Shown: positions 1 through 8,769, numbered from the stretch's first letter. The stretch is DNA of 64,000 nucleotides from an uncultured Bacteroidales bacterium (GCA_934700615.1 CAKUXR010000016.1:1-64000), one strand, 5' to 3'. Numbers and translations: made by a program. The notes: generated from the letters alone by a model not told the origin.

Positions 1-477
1 CTGAGGGACAGGATATTCACGAAACTCTTCGATGTTGCGGAGCTCGCCCAACTTGACGACAAGGACAGAACCAATTACATTAAAGCCATGAATACGGAAC
101 GGGACACATACAATCAGATTGAGTACGCACGTGAGACCGGGCGTGAAGAAGGGCGAGAAGAAGGGCTCAAAGAGGGACACAAGAAAGGACATAAAGAAGG
201 CAAAGAGGAAGGTCTCAAGGTAGGACGTGAGGAAGGACATAAAGAAGGTAAAGAGGAGGGCCTCAAAGAGGGACGTGCTGAAGGACGTGCTGAGGGACGT
301 GCTGAAGGCGCAAGACAGAAGAGTTTCGACATTGCCAAAAGAATGTTGGAGAACGGAATTGACATTGAGACAATTTCAGAACTGACAGGTCTGACGGCAG
401 AAGAGGTTTCCAGGATAAAGGAAAGGTCGGATTCCATCAGGCGGGACGACGCCACGGCCCCCTCTGTAACGCATTGA
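1..477 (+). CDS. Rpn-family PDDEXK nuclease/transposase-like protein, 3' part
   Basis: The open frame runs from base 1, so the N-terminal nuclease core lies outside the window. The visible part begins with a helix of the type RDRIFTKLFDVAELAQL, typical of the end of the PDDEXK_2 (Rpn, recombination-promoting nuclease) core. A long run of EG-rich charged repeats follows (about residues 45-103 of the visible part: GREEG, LKEGH, GKEEG, then three GRAEG units), and then a short helix-turn-helix-like tail (MLENGIDIETISELTGLTAEEV). This tail architecture is characteristic of Bacteroidales Rpn proteins. The last residues (RRDDATAPSVTH) are encoded by the terminal inverted repeat of the palindromic element at 440-600. 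Known of the family: RecA-independent recombination and DNA nicking. The role here is inferred from architecture only, because the catalytic residues cannot be seen. Confidence 0.75.
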   Translation: MRDRIFTKLFDVAELAQLDDKDRTNYIKAMNTERDTYNQIEYARETGREEGREEGLKEGHKKGHKEGKEEGLKVGREEGHKEGKEEGLKEGRAEGRAEGRAEGARQKSFDIAKRMLENGIDIETISELTGLTAEEVSRIKERSDSIRRDDATAPSVTH

Positions 478-600
478 TAATCAAGTATAGTTTATTTCAA
501 GCGTGGATTTCCGATGATTTTTTGGCCACTAATCCACATCCAATTTCATAACTCTATATGAATCAAACCATTGCAAAAACTGATGTGGCACCGTCCCGAC
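440..600 (-). repeat. Palindromic MITE-like element, copy A
   Basis: This 161-bp element is bounded by near-perfect inverted ends: GGCGGGACGACGCCACGG on the left and GTGGCACCGTCCCGAC on the right. It also contains an internal stem (GTGGATTTCCGA / TAATCCAC). It matches the two copies at 29559-29720 and 30363-30524, but in the opposite orientation. Read as the reverse complement of those copies, it shares TAACnCATTGATAATCAA followed by the GTGGATTT stem. It is the most diverged of the three. Its left end supplies the last codons and stop of the Rpn gene. Confidence 0.75.
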
Positions 601-723
601 AGAAGACATAACGCCGGAGACGATTGAAGATAACAATAGTCCGTCAAGACGTAACTCTGGAGACGCTTATCAACAAAAGCACGGAACCGCAGAACACAGT
701 GGTCTCCCCATTACCATGCAAAA

Positions 724-761
724 TTTGCGTTCCGCTCCCGGAAAAGGGAACGGAACGCAAA
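724..761 (-). terminator. Strong hairpin, terminator of the GH2 gene
   Basis: Stem TTTGCGTTCCG / CGGAACGCAAA with an additional TCCC/GGGA pairing. On the minus strand the hairpin is followed by TTTTGC. It lies about 50 bases beyond the stop of the minus-strand GH2 gene. The stretch 601-723 between it and the palindromic element contains only a diverged flank of the repeat family (a GTAACTCTGGAGACGCTTA motif at about 651-669) and no gene. Confidence 0.7.
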
Positions 762-809
762 TAATATAAGGTAATTTCTACGCCGGGCAATATGCGCCGG
801 CGGACAAAA

Positions 810-3773
810 TTATTTCACGGAGAATTTATAGACTGTATGCTGGGTATAGACGTCTCCTGTACGAAGAACGGTATCAGTAAACTCAGGATGATTGATGGAA
901 TCCGGCCATTTCTGGGTTTCCAATGCCAATGCCTCACGGTGACCTATCGGCTGGCCTTCGACCTTTCCGCAGTAAGAACCGTCGAAAAAGTTTCCGCTAT
1001 AGAACTGAAGTCCAGGCTGGTCGGTCAGTATTTCCATGAGACGTCCGGTAGAAGGGTCATATACTGAACATACGCTATACAGATTTCCATCCGACGGGAC
1101 ATTGAGCTCCCAGTTGTGGTCATATCCGCCTCCCGTGAGCAGTTGAGGGTGATTTTCAGCGATTCTTTCCCCGATTGCATGCGGCTCACGGAAATCGAAT
1201 GGGGTTCCGGCCACAGGCATATGCTCGCCTGTTGGAATGAGCACCTTATCGACAGGAGTGATGGAATCGGCATTGATAGTCACCACATGATCCAGGATAG
1301 AACCGCCCCTGCTGCCATGCAAGTTATAGAACGCATGATTTGAGAGATTGACCGGCGTCGCCTTGTCGGTTTCAGCACTATATCTTATATCGAGACCATT
1401 GTCATGAGTAATGGTATAGGTAAGGTCAATGCTGAGGTTACCCGGGAAACCGTCCTGACCGTCAGGCGCTGTGTATGTGAGAGTTACCGAAGAGTCTGTC
1501 CTCTCCTTCAGAGACCACATAACCATATCCACTCCGAGAAGTCCACCGTGCAGAGTCTGCCCGTTGTTGTTCTTCGGAAGATTATATGTAACACCATCAA
1601 GAGTGAATCTGCCGCCGCCGATACGATTGGCAACCCTGCCTACTGTGGCACCAAGGAAACGCTCACCGGAATTGTGGACATATCTTTCACCATCACCATA
1701 GCCTACAATAATATCGTCAATGTTGCCGTCCCTGTCAGGAGCGAAAAGACTGATGACACGGGCACCGAAATCAGTAACCTGCATCGTGATATCACCATTC
1801 CTCAAGGTATATAGATTCATATGGTTCCGAACACCCGCCGACTCATCCTTATAATGGAATGCCGACGGCCGTACTATCGGCACAGGAGCCTCCAGAGGAG
1901 CATTGATGACAGCAGCATTGGCTTCTCTCACACGAGACGCGTCCACTTTCAGGACTTCACGGTCGTATGTATACAAACCATTAACCTCTCCCTCAACGTC
2001 AGTCGTCTGAGTATAGACTGCAGCCGCACACATATCCCTCTGCTTGATGTAGATAAGGTCACGGGCATACAGACAATATGTATCAGTAACCTTCTTTTCC
2101 GTATCATACTGGATATAACCCCATTTGCGGCCGATATCCCACGTATGGCCATCAATTGGACGACCTATGCCGCCATATTCGCCGAGTACATTGACCATAG
2201 CGGTGTCAAGGATACGCATCGCCGGATTCGGGTAGGTATGTGAGTCCAGGATATCGCCTGCACCCTGTATCCAGTTTCCGCCCGAGGCAGCATTGACAAG
2301 ACGGGAAGGATCCATTTTTCTGGTGAAATCGACCACTTCCTTAGTGTCGAACTGGCCCCATGCTTCATTGAAAGGAACCCAAACGACAATGGACTGAAAC
2401 TTCTTAAGTTGGGTAATGATTTCAGCCCACTCCTTATAATAGTTGGTCATATTCGACTCATTACGTGCCCAGTAATCAGTTCCGGCGCCATAGCAGTCTT
2501 CCCCCTGCCCCCACTGTTCACTGCTATTGTAGCATCCGATACTTGGCATATCCTGCCATACCAGCATTCCGAGACGGTCACATGCATAGTACCACTGCGC
2601 CGGCTCGACTTTGATATGCTTACGTATCATATTGAAGCCCAAATCTTTAGTCGCCTTGATATCCCACGCAAGCGCCTCAACACCCGGAGCGGTATAGAGT
2701 CCGTCCGGCCACCATCCCTGGTCGAGCGGGCCGAACTGGAAAAGAACCTCGTCATTCAGCGCCAGCCTCTTGACTCCGTCGGAGCCGAGCTGCTCCGAAA
2801 TCTTGCGCAAAGCGGTATATCCCTGAACTTTGTCAATGACTTTTCCGTTTCTTATCAATGATATTTTGACGCCATAGAGATACGGCTTGTCAGGGCTCCA
2901 CAATTTAGGGTTCCGGACCTTTATCGTAGCAGTCTCGCCTGCAGCAACTGTCTGACGTCCCTTGCGGAAGATGCTCCAGCCTGGTTTTTCAGTATCGTAG
3001 CCTATCTTTGGGCGGAGGATATCTACCCGAACCCTGTCTCCCTCTACAGCACCATGACACACCGCGGTAACGGAGATTTCTCCTGTAGCAATATCAGTTT
3101 CGACATTGTAGTCTTCGATATGTGCATCAGCATTGACAGGTTCCATCCATACACTCTGCCAGATACCGGTAACAGGTGTGTACCATATGCCGCTCGGATC
3201 AGAAACCTGTTTTCCACGCGGAATCGAATATTCAGGGTCATCAGTCGGATCCCATACCTTCACTACCAGTTCAGCAGGGGTATCACTCAGATAATCAGTA
3301 ACATCTACAGCAAAAGCAGTATAGCCTCCGGTGTGGGACGCTATCTGTTTCCCGTCAATGAATATATCTGCACGCCAATCGACCGCATCGAAGTGAAGAA
3401 GGATTCTCTTTCCATCCCACTTAGCAGGCTTCACGAGCTTTGTCCTGTACCACAGGATCTGGTCCTCACCAATGCGTTTGCAGACACCTGAAAGTGAAGA
3501 TTCTATGCAAAACGGCACCAAGATCTGACCGTCAGCGTTTTCTGGCATTGAAACGGCATCTTCAGAACTTATGGCGTAATCCCAAAGTCCATTGAGATTC
3601 TGCCACTGCCTGCGAGCCATCTGCGGCCTGGGATATTCGGTATGGCATTCCCGGGGATTCACCTCAGAAGCCCACCTTGTACGGATGTTCTCTCCGGCCG
3701 GAGCCCATTGCTGGGCAAATGAAACGCCGCAAGCCATCAAGAACGCAAATAAAAACAAAAGGTTTCTTTTCAT
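810..3773 (-). CDS. Secreted GH2 beta-galactosidase-like enzyme fused to an aldose 1-epimerase
   Basis: The 987-residue protein has a Sec signal peptide (MKRNLLFLFAFLMACGVSFAQ). Residues about 30-640 form a GH2 glycosidase: sugar-binding jelly roll, Ig-like domain and TIM barrel. The acid/base Glu is in WVPFNEAWG (about residue 469) and the nucleophile Glu is in VNVLGEYGG (about 535). Residues about 650-987 form a complete galactose mutarotase (GalM) domain with GRVANRI, QTLHGG, the catalytic His in NLSNHAFYN and the catalytic Glu in ALALETQKW. A periplasmic enzyme that releases a beta-linked sugar and equilibrates its anomers is the natural reading. The substrate is unknown. A TAnnTTTG-like box with one mismatch lies at 3793-3800 on the minus strand. 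The gene stands alone, with a terminator at 724-761. Confidence 0.9.
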   Translation of the reverse strand: MKRNLLFLFAFLMACGVSFAQQWAPAGENIRTRWASEVNPRECHTEYPRPQMARRQWQNLNGLWDYAISSEDAVSMPENADGQILVPFCIESSLSGVCKRIGEDQILWYRTKLVKPAKWDGKRILLHFDAVDWRADIFIDGKQIASHTGGYTAFAVDVTDYLSDTPAELVVKVWDPTDDPEYSIPRGKQVSDPSGIWYTPVTGIWQSVWMEPVNADAHIEDYNVETDIATGEISVTAVCHGAVEGDRVRVDILRPKIGYDTEKPGWSIFRKGRQTVAAGETATIKVRNPKLWSPDKPYLYGVKISLIRNGKVIDKVQGYTALRKISEQLGSDGVKRLALNDEVLFQFGPLDQGWWPDGLYTAPGVEALAWDIKATKDLGFNMIRKHIKVEPAQWYYACDRLGMLVWQDMPSIGCYNSSEQWGQGEDCYGAGTDYWARNESNMTNYYKEWAEIITQLKKFQSIVVWVPFNEAWGQFDTKEVVDFTRKMDPSRLVNAASGGNWIQGAGDILDSHTYPNPAMRILDTAMVNVLGEYGGIGRPIDGHTWDIGRKWGYIQYDTEKKVTDTYCLYARDLIYIKQRDMCAAAVYTQTTDVEGEVNGLYTYDREVLKVDASRVREANAAVINAPLEAPVPIVRPSAFHYKDESAGVRNHMNLYTLRNGDITMQVTDFGARVISLFAPDRDGNIDDIIVGYGDGERYVHNSGERFLGATVGRVANRIGGGRFTLDGVTYNLPKNNNGQTLHGGLLGVDMVMWSLKERTDSSVTLTYTAPDGQDGFPGNLSIDLTYTITHDNGLDIRYSAETDKATPVNLSNHAFYNLHGSRGGSILDHVVTINADSITPVDKVLIPTGEHMPVAGTPFDFREPHAIGERIAENHPQLLTGGGYDHNWELNVPSDGNLYSVCSVYDPSTGRLMEILTDQPGLQFYSGNFFDGSYCGKVEGQPIGHREALALETQKWPDSINHPEFTDTVLRTGDVYTQHTVYKFSVK

Positions 3774-3838
3774 GAGTCAATGATTATGTATGCTAAGGTA
3801 ATCAATATTTTTTACACTTATCCCCATCAATTGCAAAA

Positions 3839-3882
3839 CTTGCCCGTGATGTATCAGTTGTCCACTGCACATCACGGGCAAG
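3839..3882 (-). terminator. Rho-independent terminator of the 3900-5219 gene
   Basis: A perfect 14-bp stem CTTGCCCGTGATGT / ACATCACGGGCAAG is followed on the minus strand by TTTTGCAA. It sits just after the minus-strand stop at 3900 and separates that gene from the GH2 gene. Confidence 0.8.
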
Positions 3883-3899
3883 ACGGCTATCTTAAAAAC

Positions 3900-5219
3900 T
3901 TAGGCTTTGACAAGATTGATTGAAATCCTGAATGTCTGGGTGTTTTGCCAGAGAGGAACGAAGTCAGACGGCTTCTCGAGTCCGAATGCTTTCATAAGCT
4001 GCATGATGGCAGCCAGCTGGGCCTTTTCCTCTGCTGAAATGTCAGGATTGTCTGCCATACCTGCAAGAAGTTCATCCAGTTTAGGAAGAGCAGGGAGGAA
4101 GGCATTGATGATAGGATCGCACATTTCCTTGTCGGCGTAAAGTTCGAGTGAACCGCTGTTCCCCTGTAAATATTTAAATCTGAAACCGCTCTTCATAATC
4201 TGCTGAATCTGAGGCATCAGGGCATTTACATCCACGCCAAGTTCCTTGAGGTCATTGAGGAGGTCCAGAATATCTGAAAGACTTGAGTCTCCTGAAGGAA
4301 GATTGGCTCTCGTCATGAAATCGGTATTTTCATCGTCACCTGCAAGAGCAGCCAGATTAGGAACCATATAGAAATAGTCAGAAGCGTACCAGAATGCCAG
4401 ATTGGCCTTCGGAAGAGAGATCCACTCGGTGTGCGAGGTAGCATTGAAATGATACTTTCCGTCAGGTCCGATGAGCGCTTTCAGAAGTGTCTGGACATCA
4501 GGCATCTGGAAACCGCCCTCGTCGTCAGAGTCAGACTCCCAGTACTCTGCTGTGATATTTCCGTCTTCGTGGAATGTCATGCTATTGAAACTGTCCGCAA
4601 CATTGACACTTCCCAAAAGGCTCAGAGCCATCGAAAGATTGGCTGCGGAAGCGGCATAATTTCCGCCGGCTGTCCAGGTCACCTGCATAGGATAAACTGA
4701 CGGAAGCATGTTGCTTCCGGGAGCGACGGTGCGGAGAAGATTCCATGTACCGGCCAGACCAGCCTGCGCCGCATCAGAAACCCTGGAAGATGCTGTAATA
4801 GTGATTTTTCCCTCAGAGGTAATCCTACCTTCAGATGTAATCTCATAAATTGCCGGACGGGCAGTTGTCGAGAACAGCGAAATCATTGACGGGCTGGCTA
4901 CCAGTGAAGTGTTTCCACTGAATGTCCATTCACCTTTGCCGGCAGATTTCAGGTCAACATCCATTTCCACCTTGTTGTAACCGGGAATGATATTGTTCAA
5001 TGTCAAGGTTGCAGCATTGTCAGAAGTGGCTGACAGTTTTGCATTGCCGATCTGCACCGGCACGGCATTGACAGTAATCGCTGCATTTCCGCTCTCGGCG
5101 GTAATTATCTCTGATGGTATCACCTTCCAACCATTGTTATCGGCACTGTCCTTTTTGCACGATACCGAAAACGCCAATGCGCATACCAGCGCACAAAGCG
5201 ACATAATTTTCTTCATCAT
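3900..5219 (-). CDS. Lipoprotein of unknown function (DUF4925-like)
   Basis: The 439-residue protein starts MMKKIMSLCALVCALAFSVS and then has the lipobox Cys (residue 21) and KKDSADNN, a Bacteroidales lipoprotein with a charged tail that favours the outer membrane. The first 140 residues look like a beta-rich repeat region (GEWTFSGNTSL, ITSEGRITSEGKITITAS). The rest looks like a lipid- or ligand-binding fold with no motif I can name. The pattern resembles the DUF4925 lipoproteins, but this is a weak match by eye. The neighbouring glycerate kinase is co-oriented, 48 bp upstream. No catalytic residues were recognised. Confidence 0.8.
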   Translation of the reverse strand: MMKKIMSLCALVCALAFSVSCKKDSADNNGWKVIPSEIITAESGNAAITVNAVPVQIGNAKLSATSDNAATLTLNNIIPGYNKVEMDVDLKSAGKGEWTFSGNTSLVASPSMISLFSTTARPAIYEITSEGRITSEGKITITASSRVSDAAQAGLAGTWNLLRTVAPGSNMLPSVYPMQVTWTAGGNYAASAANLSMALSLLGSVNVADSFNSMTFHEDGNITAEYWESDSDDEGGFQMPDVQTLLKALIGPDGKYHFNATSHTEWISLPKANLAFWYASDYFYMVPNLAALAGDDENTDFMTRANLPSGDSSLSDILDLLNDLKELGVDVNALMPQIQQIMKSGFRFKYLQGNSGSLELYADKEMCDPIINAFLPALPKLDELLAGMADNPDISAEEKAQLAAIMQLMKAFGLEKPSDFVPLWQNTQTFRISINLVKA

Positions 5220-5267
5220 AACTCTTAATAGTTAAAATCAATGGTCCCGCATGTGCAGAACCGGATA

Positions 5268-6311
5268 CTAGATGCAAAAATGATGCAAAATGTTTCGTGT
5301 GGCAATGGCGACAAGACGCTTGGCAGTCTCAGGGCGCATCGCTTCTTCCAGACTCATGGAAGGTGGAGTAACAGCCTCGACGATATGGAATCCGCTGTCC
5401 CTCAGCATCTTCCCATCCCGTATAGCACCGCTCACCAGAGCCACAGGAATATGCTGCCGCTCAGCCCTTTCCAGCACTCCAGCCGCAGTTTTTCCCTTCA
5501 ATGTCTGATAATCAGAACATCCTTCGCCAGTAATGACAAGGTCGGCGCCCGCAATCACAGAATCGAAACCTATCTGATCCAGAACCAGGTCCACGCCCCG
5601 CTTAAGTTCCGCGCCAAGATATGCCCGGAAAGCTCCTCCGAGGCCCCCGGCAGCACCGGCACCCGGCATATCGCTTACATCAATGCCAGTGTCTTCTAAT
5701 ATTTTCAATGCATATCCGCGCAATCTTTCCTCCAGAACCTCCACATCCTGTCCGGAAGCCCCCTTCTGAGGTCCGAAAACCCGACTGGCGCCATTCCTTC
5801 CTATATATGGAGTATCCACGTCGCAGGCAACGGTGAATTGGAGGCCTCTGGTCTTCGCGAGAAACCCTTCCACACCTATCATTCCCATTCCACCGTCATT
5901 GGTGGCACTTCCGCCAAGTCCTATAAGAAACTTGGTGCAACCTTTGTCAACAGCTGCCAATATCAGTTCACCAAGCCCTTTCGTAGTGGCAATCAATGGA
6001 TTGCGTTCTTCCTTCGACAAGAGTGTAAGACCACAGGCAGCGGCAGATTCAATAATGGCCAGTTCCCCTGCCACACCATATGCAGCACGTACCGGCCGTC
6101 CCAACGGATCCGAAACTTCAGCCCACTCCAGATGCCCGCCCAGAGTATCGACAAGGGCCTCAACCGTACCCTCTCCTCCGTCAGCCACGGCAAGACGCAC
6201 CACTTCACAGTCAGGATAGACCCCGGACACGCCTTCAGCCACAGCGCCGGACACTTCCGAAGAAGACAGACAACCCTTATAGGAATCGCATGCAATGACG
6301 ATTTTTTTCAT
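5268..6311 (-). CDS. glxK: Glycerate 2-kinase, shortened
   Basis: The 347-residue protein belongs to the GarK/GlxK glycerate kinase family (D-glycerate + ATP to 2-phosphoglycerate), cytosolic. Visible motifs are KIVIACDSYKGCLSS at the start, ADGGEGT, GLGGSATNDGGMGM, FGPQKGAS, GAGAAGGLGGA and DLVITGEG. Family members are usually about 375-380 residues. Here the stretch between GGMGM and the VACDVDTP motif is about 30 residues shorter than usual, while the frame stays intact. A minus-strand TATCTTTG box at 6335-6342 lies just upstream. The gene is divergent from the MFS transporter. Confidence 0.9.
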   Translation of the reverse strand: MKKIVIACDSYKGCLSSSEVSGAVAEGVSGVYPDCEVVRLAVADGGEGTVEALVDTLGGHLEWAEVSDPLGRPVRAAYGVAGELAIIESAAACGLTLLSKEERNPLIATTKGLGELILAAVDKGCTKFLIGLGGSATNDGGMGMIGVEGFLAKTRGLQFTVACDVDTPYIGRNGASRVFGPQKGASGQDVEVLEERLRGYALKILEDTGIDVSDMPGAGAAGGLGGAFRAYLGAELKRGVDLVLDQIGFDSVIAGADLVITGEGCSDYQTLKGKTAAGVLERAERQHIPVALVSGAIRDGKMLRDSGFHIVEAVTPPSMSLEEAMRPETAKRLVAIATRNILHHFCI

Positions 6312-6334
6312 ACTTTACACTAATCTTGCTGATG

Positions 6335-6342
6335 CAAAGATA
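6335..6342 (-). promoter_or_regulatory. -7 box for glycerate kinase
   Basis: The minus strand reads TATCTTTG, a full match to the Bacteroidetes TAnnTTTG element, 24 bases before the start codon. No clear -33 TTTG was seen. Confidence 0.6.
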
Positions 6343-6362
6343 GAATATTCAGTAGTATTTCT

Positions 6363-6370
6363 TACTTTTG
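6363..6370 (+). promoter_or_regulatory. -7 box for the MFS transporter
   Basis: TACTTTTG matches TAnnTTTG and ends 18 bases before the ATG at 6389. The leader would be very short. This also shows that the in-frame TTG at 6368 lies inside the promoter and is not the start codon. Confidence 0.6.
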
Positions 6371-6388
6371 CACAGGAAAACGCTTATC

Positions 6389-7591
6389 ATGGAAGAAAAA
6401 GACAGACAGCTTGAAAGGAGGGTCTTCATCATTATTTTCTTGGGAGCGCTGAGCGCTTTCGGCCCTTTCGTCATGGACATGTACCTGCCAGTTCTGCCGG
6501 CAATGGAAAAATGGTTCGGATGTTCTACCGCATTGGTACAGCTCGGACTGACGACCGGACTGGTCGGCCTGGCGGCGGGACAACTCGTATTCGGACCTGT
6601 AAGCGACAAATATGGGCGACGTAAGCCATTGATATGCGCGATGTTGCTCTTCATCATTTCCACTGCGGGATGCATCTTCGCCGCAGACATCCACCAATTC
6701 GTGGTGATGCGACTTTTCCAGGGAATTTCAGGTGCAGGCGGCGTTGTCCTTTCAAGAAGCATCGCAGCAGACAGATACAGAGGAAAAGAATTGACCTCAA
6801 TGATGTCAATCATAGCCGCGGTCAATGGCATTGCGACAGTTGCCGCACCTATCGTCGGAGGCCTCATAGCATTGATAGGAGGCTGGCGCGGAATCTTCTG
6901 GAGCCTCATTGTCCTCGCCATCGTCCTTCTGATAGGCGCATTCCGCATGACGGAATGTCTCTCATTCAAGAACCTCAGCATGATGAACGAATCCTCAGGC
7001 AAGGCAATGGCCGACGGATTCCTGAATGTCCTGAAAAACAGAAAGTACCTGCTGTACGTACTTATATATATGTTCTCCATGGCGCTGCTGTTCACCAACC
7101 TTGCATCCGCCCCGTTCATCATACAAGAACATTACGGGCTGACCACACTTCAGTTCAGCATAGTATTCGGATTCAACGCATTGACCTTCGCAATCGCCTC
7201 TGCCATAATACCTTTGTTCAAGACCAGGGACATCGCGATAGCGTTCGGAACCGTCGGGCTGGTAATCCTTTCAGCCGCAATGCTGGCCGCCTTCGTCATA
7301 GGATGCGGATTCTGGATATATGAAGCCATCGTCTTCATACTCATGCTCATGGTCGGCATCGTATCCACCACTGCCAATGTCGCGGCAATGGATGCAGGAC
7401 GGGACAATGCGGGAGTGGCTTCAGCACTGCTCGGAGCCATCGGACAGTCATTCGGCGGAATCATACCGGTAATCATCGGACTGGGAAACATATTCACAAT
7501 GACAGGCGTCATGTTCGTCTTGTGCGCCATCCTCACAAGCGGATGCGTAGTCTATTTCAGGAAATCGGACAAGATTCAATCACAAATATAA
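6389..7591 (+). CDS. Bcr/CflA family multidrug efflux MFS transporter
   Basis: The 400-residue inner-membrane protein has about 12 hydrophobic segments. The MFS motif A (GPVSDKYGRRKPL, about residues 70-82) and the Bcr/CflA-type second helix (GPFVMDMYLPVLPAME) are clear. Motif C-like Gly/Pro-rich segments follow (AAVNGIATVAAPIVGGLIA). The family exports drugs and other small molecules by proton antiport. I place the start at 6389, because the longer frame begins with TTG inside the promoter box. The stop is one base from the start of the next gene, so the two are probably one transcript. Confidence 0.9.
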   Translation: MEEKDRQLERRVFIIIFLGALSAFGPFVMDMYLPVLPAMEKWFGCSTALVQLGLTTGLVGLAAGQLVFGPVSDKYGRRKPLICAMLLFIISTAGCIFAADIHQFVVMRLFQGISGAGGVVLSRSIAADRYRGKELTSMMSIIAAVNGIATVAAPIVGGLIALIGGWRGIFWSLIVLAIVLLIGAFRMTECLSFKNLSMMNESSGKAMADGFLNVLKNRKYLLYVLIYMFSMALLFTNLASAPFIIQEHYGLTTLQFSIVFGFNALTFAIASAIIPLFKTRDIAIAFGTVGLVILSAAMLAAFVIGCGFWIYEAIVFILMLMVGIVSTTANVAAMDAGRDNAGVASALLGAIGQSFGGIIPVIIGLGNIFTMTGVMFVLCAILTSGCVVYFRKSDKIQSQI

Positions 7592-7592
7592 A

Positions 7593-8672
7593 ATGGAACT
7601 TTACGAATATGCCAGGCCTGACATAATGGCCGGCAAGACAATACTTTACCTTCACGGATTCGCTTCCAGCGGACAGAACGGCACAGTCAGGGCAATGACC
7701 ACCCTGCTTCCGGAAACAAGAATCGTCGCACCGGACATTCCGGTAGAGCCCGAAGAAGCATTGACATTTCTCAAGGACCTGTGCGCCAAAGAAAACCCGG
7801 ACCTTATCATCGGTGCCTCGATGGGCGGAATGTATGCCGAACTGTTGCGCGGCTTCGACAGGATTCTTTTCAATCCGGCGTTTTTCCTCGCCGACACTCT
7901 CCAGAAGAACAACGGCTTGGGCCGTCAGGAGTTCCACAACCCAAGACGCGACGGACAGACCTCGTTTCTGGTAACGAAAGGGCTCCTGGAGTCATTCAGG
8001 GAAGTATCTTCACACTGTTTCGAGAATATGCCGGACAATGCTTCCGACCCCTCGTCTTTCGGAGAAATGACCGAGGAACGCGACCACGTCTATGGAATGT
8101 TCGGAACACATGACAATTTCGTCACGGGAACTTTCGACGTGTTCAAGAAGTATTATGCCAATGCCATCCATTTCGAAGGCGAACACTATATGGACGACAG
8201 CGTATTGCTCCACTCCGTGCTTCCTGTCATTGAAAGAATCGACGACAAGCAGGAAAAGAGGAGCAAGCCGGTGATGTTCATAGCATTGACAGATGTGCTT
8301 CTGGACCTGAGGAACGGGATTTCAAGAGGCAAGAGCATTGAGGAAATGGAACCTTACGGCAGCGCTGTCAAGGCCTTTGCGGCATTGACAAGAAACTATT
8401 CTCCCTACGTCCTCATCACAAATGATTTCAATGAACCTGAGCGCATCCCGGCATTGACCCGATGGGTGGAGAAGCGCATCGGCGTTCCTGCGTGGAACAG
8501 GGTTGTCATCTGCAACAGGAAGGACATGCTGCTGGGAGACTATCTCATCGACAGGTACCCTGAGCGGCAGAATTCCGACGATTTCATGGGGACGGTGCTT
8601 CATTTCGGTGAGGATCCGTTCAAGACATGGGAGGAGGTCCTGACATATTTCAGCAGGCTGGGAGGCCAGTGA
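7593..8672 (+). CDS. YqiA-like esterase fused to a degenerate 5'-nucleotidase (HAD) domain
   Basis: 359 residues. The N-terminal half is an alpha/beta hydrolase of the YqiA/YcfP type: LYLHGFASSGQN, the nucleophile elbow GASMGGM (Ser about 76), a C-terminal Asp in GTHDNF and a His in EGEHYMDD. The C-terminal half (about 216-359) follows the NT5C-type deoxyribonucleotidase/HAD pattern: WVEKRIGVPAWNRVVI, GDYLIDRY, and TVLHFGEDPFKTWEEVL. Its first motif, normally DxDG, reads FIALTDVLLDL, so the nucleophile and acid Asp are Ala and Thr and the HAD domain is predicted to be inactive. It follows the MFS gene with a one-base gap. The substrate is unknown. Confidence 0.8.
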   Translation: MELYEYARPDIMAGKTILYLHGFASSGQNGTVRAMTTLLPETRIVAPDIPVEPEEALTFLKDLCAKENPDLIIGASMGGMYAELLRGFDRILFNPAFFLADTLQKNNGLGRQEFHNPRRDGQTSFLVTKGLLESFREVSSHCFENMPDNASDPSSFGEMTEERDHVYGMFGTHDNFVTGTFDVFKKYYANAIHFEGEHYMDDSVLLHSVLPVIERIDDKQEKRSKPVMFIALTDVLLDLRNGISRGKSIEEMEPYGSAVKAFAALTRNYSPYVLITNDFNEPERIPALTRWVEKRIGVPAWNRVVICNRKDMLLGDYLIDRYPERQNSDDFMGTVLHFGEDPFKTWEEVLTYFSRLGGQ

Positions 8673-8743
8673 TTCAGATAAAGCTATAATGCTATAATGC
8701 AATTAGTCCGCAACTTTTTGAGGAACTTTTCCACAAAAAAACG

Positions 8744-8751
8744 TATATTTG
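8744..8751 (+). promoter_or_regulatory. -7 box for the 8770 lipoprotein
   Basis: TATATTTG matches TAnnTTTG exactly and ends 18 bases before the ATG at 8770. A TTTG lies upstream at 8717-8720, slightly too far (23-bp spacer) to be sure of it as the -33 element. Confidence 0.55.
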
Positions 8752-8769
8752 GGAAAACCATTATAGCTT

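Noticed and set aside
145..310. Tandem DNA repeats that look like a small CRISPR or satellite
   Set aside because: They encode the EG-rich repeats of the Rpn tail in frame and have no spacers.
114..455. Open frame of 113 residues on the minus strand opposite the Rpn gene
   Set aside because: It is a shadow of the repetitive EG-rich coding region. Its composition (Pro/Ser/Arg runs) is what that repeat gives in antisense.
6349..7122. 257-residue minus-strand open frame opposite the MFS gene
   Set aside because: A shadow frame rich in Met and Pro. It covers the promoter of the real gene.
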